Both the position numbers and the translations under genes were made by a program. Below, piece by piece: positions 51,489-60,855 of a DNA stretch of 64,000 nucleotides (within the stretch, counting starts at the first letter, position 1; the number at the start of each line of letters is the position of its first letter). The notes below the pieces were generated by a model. That model made no database searches, was not told the origin of the DNA, and worked only from the letters and a program-made list of their open reading frames with translations. The DNA comes from Allomuricauda sp. CP2A (GTDB lineage: Bacteria > Bacteroidota > Bacteroidia > Flavobacteriales > Flavobacteriaceae), in NCBI RefSeq assembly GCF_001683915.1, contig NZ_LXTT01000088.1:1-64000 (forward strand). Direction: 5' to 3'.

Positions 51489-53894
51489 CTAATTTCTTAG
51501 TGGTTTCCCTGTTTTCAACATATGTTGAATGCGTTCCAAAGTCTTTCGTTCTGTACATAGCGAAAGGAATGCTTCGCGCTCCAAATCCAACAAGTATTGT
51601 TCTGAAACGTAATTAGCTTCCGAGAGGTCTCCACCGGCCATGACATAGGCCAGTTTGTTCGCTATTTTCTTGTCATGTTCCGAAATATAGTGACCCGCTT
51701 CCATGGAATCGGTTCCTACCAAGAACATTCCTAGCGCTTGTTTACCAAGGACTTTCACGTCTTTTCGTTGTATGGGTTTGGTGTATCCTGCTTCTGCCAT
51801 TAATTGGGCATAAGCCTTGGCGGTAGCAATTTGACGGTCTTTATTCACGACCACTACATCTTTTCCTTTCTGGAGTATGCCCAAATCGAAGGCTTCATAA
51901 GCCGAAGTGGACACTTTTGCCATACCGATGGTGAGGAAGTACTCTTGCAGCACATTCAGTTCCACATCATTTTTCCTGAAAGTATCGGATGCCCGAAGCG
52001 TCATTTCCTTGGAACCACCGCCACCGGGAATGACCCCAACGCCAAACTCCACCAATCCAATATAGGTTTCTGCGGCTGCGACCACTTTGTCGGCATGCAT
52101 GGAAAGCTCACAACCACCCCCCAGGCACATGCCATGTGGTGCTGAAATGGTGGGGATGGAGGAATACCGCATTCGCATCATGGTGTCCTGAAAATATTTT
52201 ATGGCCATGTTCAGTTCGTCATATTCCTGTTCCACGGCCATCATGAATATCATACCAATATTGGCTCCAACAGAGAAATTGGCAGCTTGGTTTCCGACCA
52301 CCAATCCTTGAAAATCCTTTTCGGCCAAATCAACGGCTTTGTTCAATCCGGCGAGGACATCACCGCCAATGGTATTCATTTTGGATTGGAATTCACAGTT
52401 CAAAATTCCATCGCCCAAGTCCTCGATGACCACACCACTATTCTTAAATACTTCTTTGGATTTACGGATGTTGTCCAAAATGATAAAGGCATCCTGCCCT
52501 GGAACTTTTTCCATGGCCTTTGTGGGGATGTCATAAAAATAAGTGGCCCCGTCTTTCACGGAATAGAATGAATCAATCCCAGCTGCTTTCATTTCGGCCA
52601 CCCAAGGGGCAGCTTCCAATCCTTCGGCTTTGATGAATTCCAAACCTTTTTCCAGTCCTACGGCATCCCAAATCTGGAATGGGCCGTGTTCCCATCCAAA
52701 TCCGGCTTTCATGGCATCATCAATTTTGTAAAGCTCATCCGTGATTTCGGGAATACGATGGGTGACGTAGGCAAACAATGCTCCAAAACTTTTTCGGTAA
52801 AATTCACCGGCCTTGTCCTTGCCATCCACCAACACCGGAAACCTATCAATGACTTTATCAATGGTCTTGGTAAGCTCCAAAGTGGCAAATTTTGCACTTT
52901 TTTTGGCGCGATAATTCATCGTGTCCAAATCCAACGTTAGGATTTCGCTCTTGCCATCGTCGCCCTGTACTTTTTTGTAGAAACCTTGCCCAGACTTGCT
53001 CCCCAACCACTTGTTGTCCACCATGGTTTTGATGAAATCAGGCAATTGGAAGACTTCGTGGCGTTCATCGTTCGTGCAATTTTCACTGATGCCATTGGCA
53101 ACATGCACCAAAGTGTCCAACCCCACTACATCCACAGTACGGAACGTAGCCGATTTCGGTCTGCCAATGACAGGTCCGGTAAGTTTATCAATTTCCTCAA
53201 CGGTCATTCCCAAATCCTTCACAGCATGGAAAAGGCTCTGAATACTGAAAATCCCGATTCGATTCCCAATAAAGGCCGGGGTGTCCTTGGCCAACACGGA
53301 AGTTTTGCCCAAATACTGTTCGCCGTAGCGGTTCAGGAATTCCAATACTTCCGGGGACGTTTCAGGTCCGGGGATAATTTCAAAAAGCTTTAGATACCGT
53401 GGCGGGTTAAAAAAGTGGGTTCCGCAGAAATGTTCCTTGAAATCCAAGCTTCGCCCTTCGCTCATAAACTTAATGGGAATACCGGAGGTATTGGAAGTAA
53501 TGAGGGTGCCGGGCGTTCTATGTTTTTCCAAGTTTTCCAAAACTTGTTTTTTAATGTCCAACCGTTCCACGACCACCTCAATAATCCAGTCCACTTCGGA
53601 AACTTTGGAAATGTCATCTTCCAGATTTCCGGTAGTGATTCGGTTTGCAAATTTTTGATGGTAAATAGGGGAGGGTTTTGATTTTAGTGCTGTGGCCAAG
53701 GCGTCGTTCACCAATCGGTTTCGAACAACTTTGTCCTCCAAGGTCAGCCCTTTGGCCTTTTCCTTGTCGTTGAGTTCCCTTGGTACAATATCCAGCAATA
53801 AAACCTCGACCCCGATATTGGCAAAATGGCATGCAATGCCACTTCCCATGATACCAGAACCGATAACGGCAACTTTGTTGATATGCCTTTTCAT
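51489..53894 (-). CDS. 3-hydroxyacyl-CoA dehydrogenase/enoyl-CoA hydratase (FadN-like)
   Basis: The 801-residue bifunctional enzyme begins with the NAD-binding VAVIGSGIMGSGIACHFANI, followed by 3-hydroxyacyl-CoA dehydrogenase domains (GTHFFNPPRYLKLFEIIPG with the catalytic His). The C-terminal part (from about 480) holds an enoyl-CoA hydratase domain (APHGMCLGGGCELSMHADKV, FGVGVIPGGGGSKEM). The order dehydrogenase-hydratase is that of Bacillus FadN rather than E. coli FadB. It performs the middle two steps of beta-oxidation. It starts 15 bases after the MarR gene. Confidence 0.93.
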   Translation of the reverse strand: MKRHINKVAVIGSGIMGSGIACHFANIGVEVLLLDIVPRELNDKEKAKGLTLEDKVVRNRLVNDALATALKSKPSPIYHQKFANRITTGNLEDDISKVSEVDWIIEVVVERLDIKKQVLENLEKHRTPGTLITSNTSGIPIKFMSEGRSLDFKEHFCGTHFFNPPRYLKLFEIIPGPETSPEVLEFLNRYGEQYLGKTSVLAKDTPAFIGNRIGIFSIQSLFHAVKDLGMTVEEIDKLTGPVIGRPKSATFRTVDVVGLDTLVHVANGISENCTNDERHEVFQLPDFIKTMVDNKWLGSKSGQGFYKKVQGDDGKSEILTLDLDTMNYRAKKSAKFATLELTKTIDKVIDRFPVLVDGKDKAGEFYRKSFGALFAYVTHRIPEITDELYKIDDAMKAGFGWEHGPFQIWDAVGLEKGLEFIKAEGLEAAPWVAEMKAAGIDSFYSVKDGATYFYDIPTKAMEKVPGQDAFIILDNIRKSKEVFKNSGVVIEDLGDGILNCEFQSKMNTIGGDVLAGLNKAVDLAEKDFQGLVVGNQAANFSVGANIGMIFMMAVEQEYDELNMAIKYFQDTMMRMRYSSIPTISAPHGMCLGGGCELSMHADKVVAAAETYIGLVEFGVGVIPGGGGSKEMTLRASDTFRKNDVELNVLQEYFLTIGMAKVSTSAYEAFDLGILQKGKDVVVVNKDRQIATAKAYAQLMAEAGYTKPIQRKDVKVLGKQALGMFLVGTDSMEAGHYISEHDKKIANKLAYVMAGGDLSEANYVSEQYLLDLEREAFLSLCTERKTLERIQHMLKTGKPLRN

Positions 53895-53909
53895 TGATGT
53901 ATGTTTGTT

Positions 53910-54356
53910 TTAATTAGTTGTTTTTATGTAAACTTTCTTATCTGAAATCAGTTTGTTGATGATATCCACAGTCTTAAAAAAACCGGATAAATCCTCTTCG
54001 GAAACGTGTTCTTTGACCACTTCATTAAAGCGAAGCACAACGTCCTTGGATTCCTTTCTTTTTTCCAGACCCAGGGCGGTGAGGTGAATCAATACCCCCC
54101 TGCCATCTTTGGGGTTTGGTTTTCGTTGGATAAATCCCTTTTCCTCAATATTTTTTAAGATCCTGGATAAACTTGTGGACTCCATTCCCATTTTGGGCCC
54201 CAACGCAGTACTTGGAGTGCCTTGCTTTGGGTCAATGCTCAAGAGCGTAAAGCCAATGGCCATGGTAACTCCGTAATTCTTGGCCTCTTCATTGTACATT
54301 TTGCTGACGGCTTGCCATGTGGCTCTCAAAGCATAATCAATGGTCAAATCTTTCAT
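53910..54356 (-). CDS. MarR-family regulator of the beta-oxidation operon
   Basis: The 148-residue protein is a MarR winged-helix regulator: LGPKMGMESTSLSRILKNIE (recognition helix), GFIQRKPNPKDGRGVLIHLT (wing) and a C-terminal dimerisation helix. It is the first gene of the operon with the FadN-like enzyme, thiolase and acyl-CoA dehydrogenase. A perfect palindrome sits at its promoter, so it very probably represses its own operon, perhaps released by acyl-CoA or a fatty acid; the ligand is an inference. Confidence 0.92.
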   Translation of the reverse strand: MKDLTIDYALRATWQAVSKMYNEEAKNYGVTMAIGFTLLSIDPKQGTPSTALGPKMGMESTSLSRILKNIEEKGFIQRKPNPKDGRGVLIHLTALGLEKRKESKDVVLRFNEVVKEHVSEEDLSGFFKTVDIINKLISDKKVYIKTTN

Positions 54357-54375
54357 GGAACAGGTTTGGTGTTTT

Positions 54376-54383
54376 CAAATATA
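54376..54383 (-). promoter_or_regulatory. -7 promoter element of the beta-oxidation operon
   Basis: Minus-strand TATATTTG matches TAnnTTTG exactly, 19 bases before the MarR ATG, and lies 7 bases from the 20-bp palindrome. Confidence 0.6.
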
Positions 54384-54390
54384 GGAAATT

Positions 54391-54410
54391 TTATTATGCA
54401 TGCATAATAA
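54391..54410. promoter_or_regulatory. 20-bp perfect palindrome, operator of the MarR/beta-oxidation operon
   Basis: TTATTATGCATGCATAATAA is a perfect inverted repeat at the -33/-7 spacer of the promoter. It fits a MarR-type operator. Confidence 0.72.
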
Positions 54411-54491
54411 ATTACAACAAAATACCCTATGAAAGTTAAGTAGGTTAGATTGTTACTTTAGGCTTATGATTTTAGAATGCCATTGGGAATA

Positions 54492-56261
54492 TCAATGCCC
54501 ATAAATGTCGTTGTAAAGGTCTAAATATTTCTCCTTCACAATTTTCCGCTTTAGCTTCATGGTAGGGGTAAGGTGTCCCTCTTCCACGCTCCAAGTATCT
54601 GGGGTCAACCGAAACTGTTTTACTTTTTCCCATTTGGCAAAGTCCTCATTGGAGAGGTCCACTTCTTCCTGAAAACGGGCTATGACCTTTTCATTTTTGA
54701 CCAAATCCGAGTTTTCTCCAATCGCAACCCGATGTCTTTTGGCCCACTCACGAACAAAGTCAAAATTAGGCTGAATCAAAGCGGCGGGCATTTTTTCACC
54801 TTCGCCTATAACCATGATCTGTTCAATAAAACGGGATTGCTTGAATCGGTTTTCCAATAATTGGGGGGCGACATATTTGCCGCCCGAGGTTTTGAACATC
54901 TCTTTTTTACGGTCGGTAATCTTAAGGAAACCGTCTGCATCCACTTCACCAATATCACCGGTATGGAAATAATCCCCCGTCATGACCTCTGCCGTTTTTT
55001 CCGGGTCTTTGTAGTAGCCCATCATTACATTGGGGCCTTTGCAAAGGATTTCCCCATCTTCGGCAATCTTCACTTCCACATCGTCAATGATTCTACCCAC
55101 CGTACCTATTTTCCAACCTTTATTGCGTTGGTCATTAACCGAAATCACGGGTGAAGTTTCGGTAAGGCCATACCCTTCCATGACAGGCATGTCAGCGGCC
55201 GCAAAAACCCGTGCCAATCTTGGTTGAAGGGCAGCACTACCGGACACCATACACGAAAGATTTCCACCAAGGCCAGCTTGCCACTTGCTAAAAATCAATT
55301 TTCGGGCAATGCCCAATTGAAATTTGTACCACCAACCGTTGGCATCATAAGGCTCAAATTTGAGTCCAAGTTCAACGGCCCAAAAGAAAAGCTTTTTTTT
55401 AATGCCTTTCTGCTGGGCACCTTTGGCGATAATGGCATCATATACCTTTTCCAGCAATCGTGGAACCACGGTCATCACATCTGGTTTGACTTCCTTGATG
55501 TTGTCGCTGATTTTGTCCAATCCCTCGGCAAAATGGATCTCGATACCACAATATTGATAGAGGTACAATATCATTCGCTCAAAAATGTGGCAAACGGGAA
55601 GGAAACTAAGTGCGGTTCCTCCCGCCTCAAAAGGTACGCGAACTTCACTGGCAATGACATTGGATACAATATTATTATGTGACAGCATTACGCCCTTTGG
55701 CCTTCCTGTCGTCCCCGAAGTGTATATCAAGGTGGCCAAATCCATGGGGTTCACCTCGGCTTTCAACTTCTCCACTTCATCTTGGTTGGAATCATCTGCC
55801 CCGAGTTCCAAAACTTCTGTCCAATTTTTGCAATTTTTCAGTTCATCAAAGGAGTAGATTTCCTCCAAATTGGTGAGATTGGAGCTTATGGCCAGTACCT
55901 TTTCCAATACCTCTTCGCAGGAAACGAAACAATACTTTGCCTCAGAATGATTTAAAATGTATTCATAATCCTCTTCCGAAATAGTGGGATAAATGGGCAC
56001 GTTTTGCGCTCCCAATTGCAAGATGCCGATGTCCACAATGTTCCATTCGGTGCGGTTGGTCATGGAGATGACCGCAATTTTGTCATTGGGTTTTACGCCC
56101 ATCCGCAGAAGGGCGCGGCTCACCGCATTGGCTTTATCAATATATTCCTTTGTTGAGGTTGCTACCCATTGGCCGTTTTTTTTGGTGACCAATGCCTTTT
56201 CGAGGGGGAGTTTTTCCATTTGGTAGTATGGAAAATCGAATAATCGGGTAACTTTTTGCAT
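54492..56261 (-). CDS. Long-chain acyl-CoA synthetase (AMP-forming)
   Basis: The 589-residue enzyme has the adenylate-forming motifs: LIYTSGTTGRPKGVMLSHNN, GYGLTETSPVI and YFHTGDIGEVDADGFLKITD followed by RKKEMFKTSGGKYVAPQ. The length and the SGGKY lysine are typical of FadD-like enzymes. It activates fatty acids to acyl-CoA and so feeds the operon starting at 54356. It is separated from it by 135 bases and the palindrome, so it is probably a separate unit. Confidence 0.93.
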   Translation of the reverse strand: MQKVTRLFDFPYYQMEKLPLEKALVTKKNGQWVATSTKEYIDKANAVSRALLRMGVKPNDKIAVISMTNRTEWNIVDIGILQLGAQNVPIYPTISEEDYEYILNHSEAKYCFVSCEEVLEKVLAISSNLTNLEEIYSFDELKNCKNWTEVLELGADDSNQDEVEKLKAEVNPMDLATLIYTSGTTGRPKGVMLSHNNIVSNVIASEVRVPFEAGGTALSFLPVCHIFERMILYLYQYCGIEIHFAEGLDKISDNIKEVKPDVMTVVPRLLEKVYDAIIAKGAQQKGIKKKLFFWAVELGLKFEPYDANGWWYKFQLGIARKLIFSKWQAGLGGNLSCMVSGSAALQPRLARVFAAADMPVMEGYGLTETSPVISVNDQRNKGWKIGTVGRIIDDVEVKIAEDGEILCKGPNVMMGYYKDPEKTAEVMTGDYFHTGDIGEVDADGFLKITDRKKEMFKTSGGKYVAPQLLENRFKQSRFIEQIMVIGEGEKMPAALIQPNFDFVREWAKRHRVAIGENSDLVKNEKVIARFQEEVDLSNEDFAKWEKVKQFRLTPDTWSVEEGHLTPTMKLKRKIVKEKYLDLYNDIYGH

Positions 56262-56352
56262 AGTAAGTTTCTGTAAAGTAATTGCAAAATAGGGAAAGGA
56301 AACGGTATTTTAAAACGAGTTATTTAAAAAAAGGCATAAATAGCTGCCAATT

Positions 56353-56808
56353 TTACACAAAATGTAATTTCATGCCTTCATGGGAATCAGTAAACCCCAA
56401 TGATTTGTAAAATGCCACCGCCTCAGGTCGTTTTTTGTCCGTGGTGAGTTGTACCACATGGGCACCTTTTTCTTCTGATTTGGCTATGGCCCATTGGAAT
56501 AATTTTTTCCCTATCCCTTTTCCCCGATAGGCTTCATGGACTCTCACGGCCTCTATCTGTGCCCGAATCCCTCCTTGGTAGGTAAGGTATTGAATGAAGC
56601 TCAATTGCAGCGTTCCAATGACCCGGCCATCCTCATTTTCTATAACAACCAATTCTTGGTTGGGGTCTTTGCGTATATTTTCAAATGCGTGATAATATGT
56701 ATCGGGAAGAGGGTCTCTATAATCTTCCCGAAGCCTTCCCAGCTTGTCATTGGCCAGCATTTGCACTATGGCAGGAACGTCTTCTTTTTTAGCTTTCCGA
56801 ATTTTCAT
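56353..56808 (-). CDS. GNAT family N-acetyltransferase overlapping purL
   Basis: From the Met at 56808 this is a 151-residue protein (MKIRKAKKEDVPAIVQMLAN) with the GNAT acetyl-CoA motif VRVHEAYRGKGIGKKLF and C-terminal AVAFYKSLGFTDSHEG. A start at 56838 is also open but lies deeper in purL. The gene overlaps the end of purL by 20 bases, so translation is probably coupled. Substrate unknown. Confidence 0.88.
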   Translation of the reverse strand: MKIRKAKKEDVPAIVQMLANDKLGRLREDYRDPLPDTYYHAFENIRKDPNQELVVIENEDGRVIGTLQLSFIQYLTYQGGIRAQIEAVRVHEAYRGKGIGKKLFQWAIAKSEEKGAHVVQLTTDKKRPEAVAFYKSLGFTDSHEGMKLHFV

Positions 56809-59800
56809 GGTTTGTTTTTTCCACCCATTCCCTCGCATTCACAAAAGCCTGTAGCCAGGGAGAAACCACATCGTTTCTATCCTTTGGATAGTGGGCCCAG
56901 TTCCATGGGAAAGTGGACCGCTCTATATGCGGCATGGTCACCAAGTGCCTACCCGTTTTGTCGCAGAGCATGGCGGTATTGTAATCACTTCCATTGGGAT
57001 TGGCAGGGTAGCCTTCATAGCCATATTTGGCCACAATGTCATATTCATTTTCAGCATGTGGAAGACTAAATTTGCCCTCACCATGTGAAATCCAGACCCC
57101 AAGTGTGGTGCCAGCCATGTTGGAGAGCATCACGGAATTGTTTTTTTGAATTTTCACCGAAGTAAAACCACTTTCGTGCTTGTGGGAATCATTATACGTT
57201 AGTCTGCCGTGGGTTTCATGTTCTGGATTGATCAAATCCAGCTCCATAAATAATTGACAACCATTGCAAATACCTATGGATAAGGTATCGGGACGGGCGA
57301 AAAAGTCCTTTAGTGCCTTGTTGGCCTTTTCATTGTACTTAAAAGCTCCGGCCCAACCTTTGGCACTTCCGAGAACATCGGAATTGGAGAAACCACCCAC
57401 AGCACCAATAAATTGAATGTCCTCCAAGGTTTCCCGGCCTGTGATAAGGTCGGTCATGTGCACATCCTTCACATCAAAACCTGCCAAGTACATGGCGTTG
57501 GCCATTTCCCGTTCGGAATTGCTTCCTTTTTCACGGAGGATGGCGGCTTTTGGTCTGTCAGTACCTCTCGACTGCGCTCGAGGTGACAATTTACCATCAA
57601 AATCTTTCGGAAAAACATAATCCAATGCCTGATTCTTGTAATTGGCATACCGCTCCTTGGCCAAACCGTTGGCGGTCTGTTTGTTGTCCAACAGAAAGGA
57701 GGTTTTGAACCAGGTATCTCGGAGTGAAGCAATGTTCAACCCGACTTCCACCCCGTTATTTTTGATTTTCAAGGTGCTTTCCGAAGTGACACTTCCGATT
57801 TTATGGAAGTCAACACCAGCATCTTTCAATATTTTTTCTATGGAAACATCCTTGGCTTGAAAAACAAGCCCGGCGTTTTCTGAAAACAACAATTTGATGC
57901 TGTCCGATTCCCCGATGGGGGTCAAATCCAATTTCGCACCCAAATCATTATCTGCAAAGCAGAGTTCCAAAAGGGTGGTGATCAATCCACCCGAAGCCAC
58001 ATCGTGACCTGCCAAAATCTGGTCGTTCTTGATGAGTTTCTGAAGGGTGTTGAAAACCGTCTTTACATAATCGGCATCCAAAACTGAAGGGGCTTCATCC
58101 CCGATACCATTTAGTATTTGGGCAAAAGATGAGCCACCCAGCTTGTGGTCGTCCTTTGATATGTTGATGTAGTAGATGTCCCCGCCATCTTTTTGCAATA
58201 CGGGTTCCACAACTTTGGTGATATCATTGCAATTCCCAGCTGCAGAAATGATCACGGTTCCCGGTGACAGCACCTCATCATCCTTGTATTTTTGTTTCAT
58301 GGAAAGCGAGTCCTTTCCGGTGGGCACGTTGATGCCCAGTTCAATCACAAAATCCGATAGCGACTCCACAGCCTTGTACAAACGGGCATCTTCACCTTCG
58401 TTACGGCAGGGCCACATCCAGTTAGCAGATAGGGAAACGGACTTTAAACCGTCCTTCAAAGGGGCCCAAACCATATTGGTCAAGGATTCGGTGACACTGT
58501 TTCGGCTTCCAGCAACAGGATCAATCAGGGCTGAAATGGGGGAGTGTCCAATCGTGGTGGCAACACCCTCTTTTCCTTTAAAATCCAAGGCCATCACTCC
58601 ACAGTTGTTCAAGGGCAATTGCAGTGGTCCCGCACATTGTTGTTTGGCCACATGTCCACCCACGCAGCGATCCACTTTGTTGGTCAACCAATCCTTGCAG
58701 GCCACGGCTTCCAATTGCAGCACTTGCTCCAGATAATCATGGAAATGCTCCAACGCATAGGAGAGGGAAGGATAGGTCTGCTGTGTGGATTTGTCATCCA
58801 TAATGGTCTTGGGAGAGCTTCCAAACATATCCGAAAGTTCCAAATCCATCGGTTTTTCACCAGATTTCTGAGATTCAAAGGTGAATTTATGGTTACCAGT
58901 GACTTCACCCACATTGTACATGGGCGAACGTTCACGGGCCGCTACGCGATCCAATAAATCCAAATCTTTTTCGCCAATCACCAATCCCATGCGTTCTTGG
59001 GATTCGTTCCCGATCAATTCTTTTTTGGAAAGGGTGGGGTCCCCAATGGGCAATTTGTCCGTATTGATATTTCCTCCGGTCTCTTCTACCAATTCCGAAA
59101 GACAGTTGAGGTGTCCACCAGCACCGTGATCGTGGATGGACACAATGGGGTTATCATGACTTTCCAAGAGTCCACGAATGGCATTGGAGGCCCGTTTCTG
59201 CATTTCTGGGTTGGAACGTTGCACGGCATTCAGTTCTATTGCGGAACTGAATTCTCCTGTATCGGCACTGGAAACCGCTGCACCACCCATTCCGATCCGG
59301 TAATTATCACCACCCAGAACGACTATTCTGTCTCCTTTTTTGGGTGTATCCTTTAAAGCTTGGTCTGTTTTTCCATAGCCAATACCTCCGGCCATCATAA
59401 TCACCTTGTCGAAGCCCAGTTTTCGAGGTGTCATATCGAACACAGCAGAGATGTTTTTAGATTCATCATGCTCAAAAGTGAGTACAGAACCCGCAATAAG
59501 TGGCTGCCCAAATTTGTTTCCAAAATCGGATGCACCGTTGGAGGCCTTGATCAAAATATCCATTGGGGTTTGGTACAGCCAATCCCTTTCTTTCATTCCT
59601 TTCTCCCAGGGACGGTTTTCCTCAAGTCGGGAATAGGAAGTCATATATACTGCCGTTCCTGCCAAGGGCAATGATCCTTTTCCACCCGCCAAACGGTCAC
59701 GGATTTCCCCTCCGGAACCTGTTGCTGCCCCGTTAAAGGGCTCCACGGTGGTGGGGAAGTTGTGGGTTTCGGCCTTCAAGGATAAGACCGAATCAAATTC

Positions 59801-60508
59801 TTTTTCCTCGTAAAAATCGGGTTGGTCTGCACTTTTTGGGGCAAACTGCATCGCTTTAGGGCCTTTGATGAAGGCCACATTGTCTTTATAGGCCGAAACA
59901 ATATCATTTGGGTTGGCTTCAGATGTCTTTTTGATGAGCTTGAACAGGGAAGAAGGCATCTCTTGCCCATCAATGATAAAAGTACCGTTGAAAATTTTAT
60001 GACGGCAGTGCTCCGAATTCACCTGACTAAAGCCGAACACTTCCGAATCGGTCAACTTGCGATTTAGTTTTTTGGAAAGATCCTCAAGGTAATCCACTTC
60101 TTCATCACTCAAAGCAAGCCCCTCTTTTTGGTTGTAGGCGGCAATGTCCTCAATCTCCAAAACGGGCTCGGGGACGATGTTGATGGTATAAATATCCTGA
60201 CCCAACCCCTTGTATTTTTGCTTTAGCATGGGGTCGTAATCCGTGTAGTCCTCCGAAACGGCATGGAATTCCTCAATTCGAAGGATTCCTGTAATCCCCA
60301 TGTTTTGGGTAATCTCGGTGGCGTTGGTACTCCATGGGGTAATCATGGCCGCACGTGGCCCAACAAAAAAGGCGTCGAGTGACGCCGCTTCTATCTTGGG
60401 TTGGTTGCCGAACAACCATGTTAACTTTTCATTATCTTCCTTATTGATTTCCTGAGTAGTCTGGACGGCAAAAACCTTGGTAGCCTTGTCCCCAAAAAAA
60501 TGGATCAT
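56789..60508 (-). CDS. purL: Phosphoribosylformylglycinamidine synthase
   Basis: The 1239-residue large-type PurL has the N-terminal domain (1-150), the FGAM synthase halves (about 170-960: NSEHCRHKIFNGTF, AETHNFPTTVEPFNGAATGS, HDVASGGLITTLLELCFADN) and a C-terminal glutaminase (about 985-1239: IGICNGCQLF with the nucleophile Cys, VWISHGEGKF). It converts FGAR to FGAM with glutamine in purine synthesis. A 33-base palindromic repeat is inserted in frame just ahead of the glutaminase domain (residues 974-984, LSPRAQSRGTD). A -7 element at 60541-60548 is the likely promoter. Confidence 0.97.
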   Translation of the reverse strand: MIHFFGDKATKVFAVQTTQEINKEDNEKLTWLFGNQPKIEAASLDAFFVGPRAAMITPWSTNATEITQNMGITGILRIEEFHAVSEDYTDYDPMLKQKYKGLGQDIYTINIVPEPVLEIEDIAAYNQKEGLALSDEEVDYLEDLSKKLNRKLTDSEVFGFSQVNSEHCRHKIFNGTFIIDGQEMPSSLFKLIKKTSEANPNDIVSAYKDNVAFIKGPKAMQFAPKSADQPDFYEEKEFDSVLSLKAETHNFPTTVEPFNGAATGSGGEIRDRLAGGKGSLPLAGTAVYMTSYSRLEENRPWEKGMKERDWLYQTPMDILIKASNGASDFGNKFGQPLIAGSVLTFEHDESKNISAVFDMTPRKLGFDKVIMMAGGIGYGKTDQALKDTPKKGDRIVVLGGDNYRIGMGGAAVSSADTGEFSSAIELNAVQRSNPEMQKRASNAIRGLLESHDNPIVSIHDHGAGGHLNCLSELVEETGGNINTDKLPIGDPTLSKKELIGNESQERMGLVIGEKDLDLLDRVAARERSPMYNVGEVTGNHKFTFESQKSGEKPMDLELSDMFGSSPKTIMDDKSTQQTYPSLSYALEHFHDYLEQVLQLEAVACKDWLTNKVDRCVGGHVAKQQCAGPLQLPLNNCGVMALDFKGKEGVATTIGHSPISALIDPVAGSRNSVTESLTNMVWAPLKDGLKSVSLSANWMWPCRNEGEDARLYKAVESLSDFVIELGINVPTGKDSLSMKQKYKDDEVLSPGTVIISAAGNCNDITKVVEPVLQKDGGDIYYINISKDDHKLGGSSFAQILNGIGDEAPSVLDADYVKTVFNTLQKLIKNDQILAGHDVASGGLITTLLELCFADNDLGAKLDLTPIGESDSIKLLFSENAGLVFQAKDVSIEKILKDAGVDFHKIGSVTSESTLKIKNNGVEVGLNIASLRDTWFKTSFLLDNKQTANGLAKERYANYKNQALDYVFPKDFDGKLSPRAQSRGTDRPKAAILREKGSNSEREMANAMYLAGFDVKDVHMTDLITGRETLEDIQFIGAVGGFSNSDVLGSAKGWAGAFKYNEKANKALKDFFARPDTLSIGICNGCQLFMELDLINPEHETHGRLTYNDSHKHESGFTSVKIQKNNSVMLSNMAGTTLGVWISHGEGKFSLPHAENEYDIVAKYGYEGYPANPNGSDYNTAMLCDKTGRHLVTMPHIERSTFPWNWAHYPKDRNDVVSPWLQAFVNAREWVEKTNHENSES
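57556..57588. repeat. 33-bp palindromic repeat inserted in frame in purL
   Basis: TGTCA and TGACA flank ACCTC / GAGGT around a TCGACTGCGCTCGA core, the same core as in the elements at 28689, 47253 and 62666. The unit adds exactly eleven codons (LSPRAQSRGTD) to the linker between the synthase and glutaminase domains of PurL and keeps the reading frame. Confidence 0.85.
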
Positions 60509-60540
60509 ACAATCTTTGCGTTGAACGGTTTAAGAAAGTG

Positions 60541-60548
60541 CAAATTTA
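60541..60548 (-). promoter_or_regulatory. -7 promoter element of purL
   Basis: Minus-strand TAAATTTG matches TAnnTTTG exactly, 33 bases before the purL ATG. A PurR-type or PRPP-riboswitch signature is not visible. Confidence 0.5.
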
Positions 60549-60702
60549 CGATTTTGGGCTGGATTTTATGATTTTCAATGATAGAGTTTTGAACCATATA
60601 TGTTGATAGTTGATTTATCAACTGAAAACCATCATGGATGAATTCATCATGTGGGTGACAAGTTGGTTTTACTAGCTTTAAAAACATTTACTTGCACTCA
60701 AA

Positions 60703-60855
60703 ATGAAAGAGAAAAGAAAGGAAACCATCAAGCACTTGCTCATTTTTGCTACATTTTTATCAATCCTATTGATTTTGGTGAGCATTTTGAACGAGGGAGA
60801 CTGGATTCTCCTATTTAAGCACCTATTAAAAAATATCTTCCGAAGAATATTTTGA
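60703..60855 (+). CDS. Small single-pass membrane protein, hypothetical
   Basis: An ATG at 60703 opens a 50-codon frame: MKEKRKETIKHLLIFATFLS, a membrane helix (about 11-29), and a basic amphipathic tail FKHLLKNIFRRIF. The charged N-terminus, hydrophobic segment and basic tail make it look like a real small membrane protein, but codon evidence is weak. It lies in the gap between purL and the M20 gene. Confidence 0.45.
   Translation: MKEKRKETIKHLLIFATFLSILLILVSILNEGDWILLFKHLLKNIFRRIF

Noticed and set aside
51478-51558. Longer start for the RAYT protein, 27 residues upstream
   Set aside because: It would overlap the end of the FadN-like gene by about 70 bases, and the family begins at the MAKKYKGKYR start.
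57541-57600. Possible frameshift or pseudogene in purL at the repeat
   Set aside because: The inserted unit is exactly 33 bases with no stop codon, and the glutaminase domain beyond it is intact, so the gene appears functional.
60505-60687. 60-codon minus-strand ORF upstream of purL
   Set aside because: It spans the purL promoter and overlaps the purL start; the composition is that of non-coding AT-rich DNA.
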